Made by a program: the position numbers and the translations under genes. Shown piece by piece: positions 6,506 through 11,083 of a DNA stretch of 11,083 bases. The stretch is from an uncultured Rhodocyclaceae bacterium (GTDB lineage Bacteria > Pseudomonadota > Gammaproteobacteria > Burkholderiales > Rhodocyclaceae), in assembly GCA_937892345.1 (NCBI GenBank), contig CALAGF010000016.1:1-11083 (forward strand). Direction: 5' to 3'. How positions within the stretch are numbered: the stretch's first letter is position 1; each line of letters starts with the position of its first letter. The notes under the pieces are model-generated. The model made no database searches and was not told the DNA's origin. It worked only from the letters and a program-made list of their open reading frames with translations.

Positions 6506-7165
6506 ATGCAATCTCGCTCGATGCCTATCGCTTCTTTGAAGGTAGCGGTATTCCTCTTTTCCCTGCTGCCGTTCGCCTGGCAAGTCTGGCAAGCAGCCTA
6601 TGGCGACCTCGGTGCGAACCCGGTGGAAACGCTGCAGCGTTGGACAGGAATCTGGACAATCAACTTTCTGGTGCTCACATTGTGTATCACGCCACTGCGA
6701 GTGATGAGTGGACAACACGGCTTGCTCCGCCTGCGGCGCATGCTTGGACTGTTCTGCTTTTTCTATGCCCTGCTCCACTTTCTGAGTTTCATCTGGTTTG
6801 ACCACGAATTTGCGGTCGACGCCATTGCTCGCGATATTTTTAAACGCCCGTTCGTGACCGTTGGCTTTGCTGCCTTTGTACTCCTGCTCGCCTTGGCGCT
6901 AACCTCGAACACCTTGGCAATTCGCAAGCTTGGCGGGAGAAAGTGGCAGGAGTTGCATCGCAGCATTTATCTGATCGCGATCCTCGGCTGCGTCCATTAT
7001 TTCTGGCTGAGCAAAATGACCCAATGGGCCTGGCCCATCGGCTACTCACTGGTTTTTGCACTGCTACTTGGCTGGCGCATCAAGGAACGCCGACGCAAAG
7101 CCATCCCTGTGAATAAAACAAGTGCCGTTAAACCGTTGAATTTTTACAAGCAACGGCCAGAGTAA
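6506..7165 (+). CDS. msrQ: Haem-binding membrane subunit MsrQ (YedZ) of the MsrPQ system
   Basis: A 219-residue inner-membrane b-type haem protein that passes electrons from the quinone pool or a flavin reductase to MsrP. It has about six hydrophobic segments (roughly 12-32, 48-66, 78-98, 115-135, 150-168 and 174-191). Candidate haem ligands are His91 (LLHFLSF), His151 (ELHRSIYL) and His164 (CVHYFWLSK), the conserved pattern of the ferric-reductase-like domain. A basic tail (KERRRK) follows the last segment. The ATG at 6506 lies 2 bases after the msrP stop, and an AAGGA site (6491-6495) lies within the end of msrP, so the two are cotranslated. A second ATG at 6521 is possible. It converges with bioC, with 4 bases between stops. 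Confidence 0.95.
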   Translation: MQSRSMPIASLKVAVFLFSLLPFAWQVWQAAYGDLGANPVETLQRWTGIWTINFLVLTLCITPLRVMSGQHGLLRLRRMLGLFCFFYALLHFLSFIWFDHEFAVDAIARDIFKRPFVTVGFAAFVLLLALALTSNTLAIRKLGGRKWQELHRSIYLIAILGCVHYFWLSKMTQWAWPIGYSLVFALLLGWRIKERRRKAIPVNKTSAVKPLNFYKQRPE

Positions 7166-7184
7166 AGATCTAGCGCTTTGGCCG
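7154..7184. terminator. Imperfect inverted repeat at the msrQ/bioC convergence
   Basis: CGGCCA (7154-7159) and TGGCCG (7179-7184) are inverted repeats spanning both stop codons, with a short inner AAG/CTT pairing. No U-tract follows on either strand, so termination here, if any, is weak or Rho-dependent. Confidence 0.3.
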
Positions 7185-8057
7185 CAGGTCAAATTGCACA
7201 ACAGACCGACCGTCCGCCAGTTGTTTCGGTGCGACCTTCCAGGCGTGGCCGTAAATAAGCTCAAAGCTTGCTGGCAGCTTGCCATGACTGCGCATTGCCT
7301 CGTAGGCAAGCCTCGCGGCCGCAAACCGTTTTGCACCGGTCAGCGTATGGCGCCGGGCCTGCATTGCGCAAGAAGACCCCGCGGCACGCAACTCTCCGAA
7401 TAGCGAATCCAGATCGTCGTAGGTCAAGGTGATCATTTCCATATCGACCACAGGATCAGAAAATCCACTCTCCACCAACATATCGCCCAGATCGTGCATG
7501 TCGGTAAAACGCTGAGTATGCGCATAACCATCGCCGAATGCCTGATTGAGTTCGCGCAAGGTATCCGGGCCGAGTGTCGAAAACATCAGCAGACCACCAA
7601 CCTCAAGCACCCGATGCGCCTCCGCCAAGGCAGGCAAAGGAGAGTCGAGCCAATGCAGCATCAAATTGGACCAGACAAGCCCCATGCTGCGCGATTGCAA
7701 GGGCAAGGCACTGGCATCTGCTGCGATGCGCTGCATACCCTGCTGGCGACCGAACCACCGCGACCACACACCACGCTCAGGCCTTCCCGCCCGAAGCATA
7801 GCTTCCGAAGTATCCACGCCAAACTGCAGCGCATCCGGATAACGGGCGGCCAAAGCATCCGAACTGCCACCGCAACTACAGCCCATATCCAGAATCCGGG
7901 CAGGCACAAGGCGGACGTAATCCAATCTTTCCTGCATACGACGGTCGACTTCCCGCGCAAAAAAGTCAGCGCCGGCATAGCTTTGCGCTACCCGTGAAAA
8001 CCGCCGCGCAACCTGCTTGCGGTCGACGAAGCTCACGGGGGAATTTTGCCGAGTCAA
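7170..8057 (-). CDS. bioC: Malonyl-[acyl-carrier protein] O-methyltransferase BioC
   Basis: A 295-residue SAM-dependent methyltransferase that methylates malonyl-ACP so that fatty-acid enzymes can build the pimeloyl moiety of biotin. The fold starts with KQVARRFSRVAQSYAGADF (14-32), characteristic of BioC. Motif I is ILDMGCSCGGSS (55-66), an unusual cysteine- and serine-rich version of the usual LDLGCGTG loop. The Asp of VDTSEAML (81-88) would bind the SAM ribose. SNLMLHWLDSP and LMFSTLGPDTL are further BioC landmarks. The start appears to be TTG (8055-8057), overlapping the bioB stop as TTGA; an aagg ribosome-site-like sequence precedes it by about 6 bases, and no ATG exists near the conserved N-terminus. 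Immediate adjacency to bioB supports the assignment. Confidence 0.9.
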   Translation of the reverse strand: MTRQNSPVSFVDRKQVARRFSRVAQSYAGADFFAREVDRRMQERLDYVRLVPARILDMGCSCGGSSDALAARYPDALQFGVDTSEAMLRAGRPERGVWSRWFGRQQGMQRIAADASALPLQSRSMGLVWSNLMLHWLDSPLPALAEAHRVLEVGGLLMFSTLGPDTLRELNQAFGDGYAHTQRFTDMHDLGDMLVESGFSDPVVDMEMITLTYDDLDSLFGELRAAGSSCAMQARRHTLTGAKRFAAARLAYEAMRSHGKLPASFELIYGHAWKVAPKQLADGRSVVQFDLRPKR

Positions 8058-9034
8058 ATGGCCTTCAGGCCCAAACGCGCAAACAACTGATCATCACGAT
8101 CAACATCGGGATTACCGGTCGTCAGCAGATGATCGCCGTAGAACATGGAATTTGCCCCGGCGATAAAGCACAAGGCCTGCAACTCATCATTCATTTCCTG
8201 GCGACCCGCCGACAGGCGAACCCAGGAACGCGGCATCGTGATCCGGGCAGCGGCGATGGTACGCACAAACTCAAAGGGGTCCAGCGCACTTTTCGCTGCC
8301 AGCGGGGTGCCCGGGATCGGCACCAGATTATTGATTGGCACCGACTCCGGCGGCTGAGGCAAGTTCGCAAGCTGAACGATCAAGGCAGCCCGATTCTTGC
8401 GGGACTCGCCCATACCAATAATGCCTCCGGAACACACATTGATGCCTGCGTCACGTACCTGATCCAGCGTATCCAGACGGTCATCGTGCGTGTGCGACTT
8501 GATGACCTGTCCATAGAAATCCTTGTCGGTATCCAGATTATGGTTGTAGTAATCCAGCCCGGCTTCCTTCAGCTTTTCTGCCTGACCCTGCTTGAGCATG
8601 CCCAAGGTAACGCAGGTTTGCATACCCAAGGCCTTGACCTCACGCACCATCGACAGCACTTTGTCCAGATCATTGTCTTTCGGACCACGCCAGGCAGCAC
8701 CCATGCAGAAGCGTGACGCCCCTTTTTCCTTGGCGAGTTTCGCCGCAGCAACCACTTCGTCCAGCGGCATCAGGCGTTCACGCTCGAGGTCAGTATCGTA
8801 ACGCGCAGACTGTGAGCAATAGCTGCAGTCTTCCGAGCAGCCGCCGGTCTTGACGGATAGCAGCGTCGAGCGTTGAATGGCGTTGGCATCAAAATTCTCG
8901 CGATGCACCTGCTGCGCCTGCCACAGGAGATCCATCAAGGGCATTTCGTACAAGGCGAGCACTTCGTCGAGCGTCCAGCGACGAGCAGTTTGCGGAGCAG
9001 AAGAGACAACGTTGAGCGAGCTGGCTTGTTGCAT
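8054..9034 (-). CDS. bioB: Biotin synthase
   Basis: A 326-residue radical-SAM enzyme that inserts sulfur into dethiobiotin, the last step of biotin synthesis. The [4Fe-4S] cysteines are in GGCSEDCSYCSQS (Cys66, Cys70, Cys73). The [2Fe-2S] cluster ligands correspond to Cys110 (RFCMGAA), Cys141 (QTCVTLGM), Cys201 (INVCSGGIIGMGE) and Arg273 (WVRLSAGR). YYNHNLDT and ESVPINNLVPIPGTPL are also conserved. The segment IKSHTHDDRLDTL (178-190) departs from the common TTRTYQ.RLDTL. The ATG has AAGG about 8 bases upstream. It begins the bioB-bioC unit, is divergent from comF, and other biotin genes (bioA, D, F, H) are absent from the window. Confidence 0.97.
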   Translation of the reverse strand: MQQASSLNVVSSAPQTARRWTLDEVLALYEMPLMDLLWQAQQVHRENFDANAIQRSTLLSVKTGGCSEDCSYCSQSARYDTDLERERLMPLDEVVAAAKLAKEKGASRFCMGAAWRGPKDNDLDKVLSMVREVKALGMQTCVTLGMLKQGQAEKLKEAGLDYYNHNLDTDKDFYGQVIKSHTHDDRLDTLDQVRDAGINVCSGGIIGMGESRKNRAALIVQLANLPQPPESVPINNLVPIPGTPLAAKSALDPFEFVRTIAAARITMPRSWVRLSAGRQEMNDELQALCFIAGANSMFYGDHLLTTGNPDVDRDDQLFARLGLKAI

Positions 9035-9076
9035 GAAAGACCTTGCTGAAATAAACAGGAAAACGGCAGTTGACCG

Positions 9077-9089
9077 TAATTATGAATTA
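9077..9089. promoter_or_regulatory. Short palindrome in the bioB/comF divergent gap
   Basis: TAATT-ATG-AATTA is a perfect 5-bp inverted repeat in the A/T-rich 73-base gap between the bioB and comF starts, beside a TTGACC (9070-9075) that resembles a -35 box. It could be part of an operator or promoter. It does not resemble the E. coli BirA operator, and a chance palindrome in A/T-rich DNA is quite possible. Confidence 0.25.
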
Positions 9090-9107
9090 TCAAAGACGCT
9101 GAAGCGG

Positions 9108-9836
9108 ATGTCAATTTTACCCCACGGCTCAGCTGGCTGCCGACAGTTCACGCGCCTGTGGACCACAATCCTCGGCAGCAGTTGCATTCTGTGCAGCGCA
9201 AGCAGCGAAAACAGCCTGCTCTGCCCAGCATGCGACGCGGAGCTCCCGCGATTGTCCAAGCCCGGCTGCCCCAGGTGTGGTGAAGCGACCACCCACGGCG
9301 AACACTGCGGCGCGTGCTTGCACAAACCGCCGCACTTTGCCTCAACAACAGCCGTATTTCGCTACGAATTTCCTGTCGACCGCATGATTCATTCATTGAA
9401 ATATGCTCATCAACTCGCCCTCGCCCCCTGGCTAGGGGCACAGCTTGCGGAGGCGGTATCCAGCCTATCTTTCGACGGCATCGTCGCAATGCCCCTGCAC
9501 GAGAGCCGACTGCGCGAACGCGGCTTTAATCAAGCACTGGAAATTGCACGCCCGGTGGCTACAGCCAGAAAAATCCGTCTGAGCGAGCAATTCATCCTGC
9601 GCACCCGAACAACCCAGGTACAAGCCGGGCTGCCTCTCAAGGCTCGCCATGCCAATCTGCGCGGCGCATTCGAGTGCACTCGCGACCTGAGCGGAAAGAC
9701 AATCCTGCTGATTGACGACGTAATGACCAGCGGCGCGACAGTCGACGAATGCGCCCGCATACTGCAACTGCACGGCGCAGATGAAGTCCATGTCGCAGTC
9801 GTCGCACGTGCCCTCAAACCGCGAGACATGGTTTAA
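9108..9836 (+). CDS. comF: ComF family protein (phosphoribosyltransferase fold)
   Basis: A 242-residue cytoplasmic protein. The N-terminal third is a zinc-ribbon-like region with four cysteine pairs: CILC (26-29), CPAC (39-42), CPRC (54-57) and CGAC (67-70). The C-terminal part is a type I phosphoribosyltransferase fold with the PRPP loop LLIDDVMTSGAT (200-211). RLRERGFNQALEIAR (134-148) and TTQVQAGLPLKARHANLRGAF are family motifs. ComF proteins are needed for DNA uptake by natural transformation in several bacteria; the biochemical activity is not settled. The ATG at 9108 gives the usual family length, though its ribosome site is weak. An earlier in-frame ATG at 9033 would overlap the bioB start antisense. 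trmL follows 34 bases later on the same strand. Confidence 0.92.
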   Translation: MSILPHGSAGCRQFTRLWTTILGSSCILCSASSENSLLCPACDAELPRLSKPGCPRCGEATTHGEHCGACLHKPPHFASTTAVFRYEFPVDRMIHSLKYAHQLALAPWLGAQLAEAVSSLSFDGIVAMPLHESRLRERGFNQALEIARPVATARKIRLSEQFILRTRTTQVQAGLPLKARHANLRGAFECTRDLSGKTILLIDDVMTSGATVDECARILQLHGADEVHVAVVARALKPRDMV

Positions 9837-9870
9837 TCACCGCTTTCCCCAAAACAAGACCATCCCAGCC

Positions 9871-10335
9871 GTGTTTGCCGTCGTCCTTTATCAACCCGAA
9901 ATACCGCCCAATACCGGCAACATCATTCGCCTCTGCGCCAACACCGGGACCGAACTCCATCTGGTAGAGCCCTTGGGATTTGACCTCAGTGACAAGCATT
10001 TGCGTCGCGCCGGACTCGACTATCACGAATACACCCGCGTCCTGCGCCACGCAAACTGGGCAAGTTGCAAGCAGGCGCTAGCGGGTAGACGCATGTTCGC
10101 GATGACAACCAAAGGCAGTCACAGCCTGTTCAAGCAGTCACTGGCTGCCGGTGATGTTTTCGTGTTTGGCTGCGAAACGGCAGGTTTACCCGCGGCTATT
10201 GTTGACGAGTTTGCACCAACTCAACGTCTTCGCCTGCCGATGCAGACAGGACAACGGAGTTTGAATCTCTCGAACGCAGCGGCAGTTGCCGTATTCGAAG
10301 CGTGGCGCCAAGTCGATTTTGCTGGCGGCAGCTGA
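9871..10335 (+). CDS. trmL: tRNA (cytidine/uridine-34-2'-O)-methyltransferase TrmL
   Basis: A 154-residue SPOUT methyltransferase that methylates the 2'-OH of wobble C34/U34 in leucine tRNAs. Conserved pieces are LYQPEIPPNTGNIIRLCANTG near the start, LRRAGLDYHEYTRV (44-57), FGCETAGLP (99-107) and SLNLSNAAAVAVFEAWRQ (130-147), which make up the trefoil-knot SAM site. E. coli TrmL is 157 residues. The GTG at 9871 is chosen because it puts the first residues at MFAVVLYQPE, as in homologues; in-frame ATGs at 9781 and 9790 overlap comF and would add up to 30 unrelated residues. No clear ribosome site precedes the GTG, so translation may depend on coupling with comF. Its TGA stop abuts the gpsA stop with no gap. 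Confidence 0.94.
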   Translation: MFAVVLYQPEIPPNTGNIIRLCANTGTELHLVEPLGFDLSDKHLRRAGLDYHEYTRVLRHANWASCKQALAGRRMFAMTTKGSHSLFKQSLAAGDVFVFGCETAGLPAAIVDEFAPTQRLRLPMQTGQRSLNLSNAAAVAVFEAWRQVDFAGGS

Positions 10336-10345
10336 TCAGGCCAGC
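10321..10345. terminator. Inverted repeat over the abutting trmL/gpsA stops
   Basis: GCTGGC (10321-10326) pairs with GCCAGC (10340-10345), and the loop contains the palindrome CTGATCAG (10332-10339) that holds both stop codons. There is no U-tract, so the terminator role is only suggested by its place between convergent genes. Confidence 0.3.
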
Positions 10346-11033
10346 TCTTCCTTGGGATCGCGTGCCATCAGTTGATCCAGCGCCTCAGTCGCAGACAGCC
10401 TGCCATCGAGAATTGCCGCTACAGCCGAACTGATCGGCATCTCTACATCCAGCGACCGGGCTAGCCGATCCGTCTCTCGAGCGGTGTACACACCTTCCGC
10501 TACATGACCCAGTTCTGCAAGTATCTGCGGCAGCCCCTTGCCTGCGGCCAGCGCCAGCCCCACTTTGCGATTTCGCGACAAATCACCCGTGCACGTAAGA
10601 ATCAAGTCCCCCATGCCGGCAAGACCCAAGAAGCTTTCGCGCTGAGCGCCGAGCGCAACGCCAAGGCGCGCAATTTCGGCCAGCCCGCGCGTCATCAAGG
10701 CCGCCCTTGAGTTCAGACCAAGGCCCAGACCATCACAAATTCCGGTGGCGATGGCCATCACATTTTTCACCGCACCACCCACTTCAACGCCTACCAAGTC
10801 GTCGTTTGCATAAACGCGGAAGCGCCCCGCATGGAGTTGCCTCGAAACTTCGCGCGCAAAATCCGGATCATTAGCCGCAAGAGCAACTGCCGTCGGCTGC
10901 CCCGAGGCCACCTCTTCAGCAAAGCTCGGACCGGACAAAGCGCCACAAACAAGACTTTCGCCCAACACCTCGCGCACAACCTGATGCGGCAACTTACCGC
11001 TACCGGCCTCAAAGCCCTTGCACACCCAAAGCA
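10336..11033 (-). CDS. gpsA: Glycerol-3-phosphate dehydrogenase [NAD(P)+], N-terminus missing
   Basis: About 232 native residues of GpsA, which reduces dihydroxyacetone phosphate to sn-glycerol-3-phosphate for phospholipid synthesis. Visible landmarks are LLWVCKGFE (E. coli IVWATKGLE), GALSGPSFAEEVASG, GVEVGGAVKNVMAIATG with the catalytic lysine, NSRAALMTRGLAEIARLG, GLAGMGDLILTCTG and a VAEGVYTA segment. The family is about 330-340 residues, so roughly the first 100, including the N-terminal nucleotide-binding GxGxxG, are missing. The frame remains open beyond 11033 into adapter sequence and would give a false start reading MTGVQTCALPI; those residues are not biological. It is convergent with trmL, and the same trmL-gpsA neighbourhood is, from memory, common in Rhodocyclales. 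Confidence 0.95.
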
Positions 11034-11083
11034 AGATCGGAAGAGCACACGTCTGAACTCCAGTCACACAGTGGTATCTCGTA
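11034..11083 (+). other. Illumina TruSeq adapter, 8-base index and P7-side sequence (contaminant)
   Basis: From 11034 the sequence is AGATCGGAAGAGC, continuing as the standard TruSeq adapter to 11067 (ending CCAGTCAC). An 8-base index ACAGTGGT follows (11068-11075), then ATCTCGTA (11076-11083), the start of the flow-cell part. None of this is genomic. It was presumably carried from an untrimmed read with a short insert into the assembly. Confidence 0.98.

Noticed and set aside
7494..7997. 167-residue plus-strand reading frame opposite bioC
   Set aside because: It has no recognisable family and is rich in Arg, Gln and His, as expected for an antisense frame of a GC-rich gene.
7994..8716. 240-residue plus-strand reading frame opposite bioB
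   Set aside because: It is a shadow of bioB, without a recognisable domain or ribosome site; bioB on the minus strand has every catalytic residue.
9035..9107. BirA-type biotin operator upstream of bioB
   Set aside because: No long interrupted TTGT..AACC / GGTT..ACAA dyad is present; only a 5-bp A/T palindrome is visible.
1..11083. CRISPR array, tRNA/rRNA gene, insertion sequence, prophage or integron
   Set aside because: No regularly spaced direct repeats, no cloverleaf-like or rRNA sequence, and no transposase, integrase or phage motif were seen in either strand.

Overview
The window looks like one metagenome-derived contig from a betaproteobacterium, most likely Rhodocyclales (Dechloromonas/Azonexus-like). 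That placement rests on protein resemblance and gene order, not on a search. The genes are mainly single-copy housekeeping genes in compact, mostly intact operons. I see no CRISPR array, tRNA, rRNA, insertion sequence or phage gene, and no convincing undescribed system.

Both ends are abnormal. Positions 1-165 encode a piece of a type ISP/N6-adenine methylase-like restriction protein. It runs in frame, through a short stretch both genes could share, into the last codons of argB (to 240). This is best read as a chimeric join. Positions 11034-11083 are Illumina TruSeq adapter, index and flow-cell sequence joined to a truncated gpsA.

From left to right: the argB tail, a HAD-family pyrimidine 5'-nucleotidase-like gene and slmA (nucleoid occlusion) read rightward. 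They end at a bidirectional terminator shared with hemB. Leftward engB (ribosome-assembly GTPase) and hemB (haem synthesis) probably form one transcript. A divergent promoter region separates engB from a secreted diheme cytochrome c4, which ends at a strong terminator. Then come a two-CBS-domain protein and an HDOD protein with a 1-nt gap, a possible signalling pair, followed by msrP-msrQ, the periplasmic methionine sulfoxide reductase and its haem membrane partner.

In the right third, leftward bioB-bioC (biotin synthesis, coupled through a TTG start) converge on msrQ. Divergent from bioB are comF (phosphoribosyltransferase-fold competence protein) and trmL (tRNA 2'-O-methyltransferase, probable GTG start). 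trmL converges on gpsA with directly abutting stop codons. gpsA lacks about its first hundred residues because the contig ends in adapter.

Several genes bear on haem, redox or envelope maintenance (hemB, cytochrome c4, msrPQ), but nothing in the sequence shows they are co-regulated.
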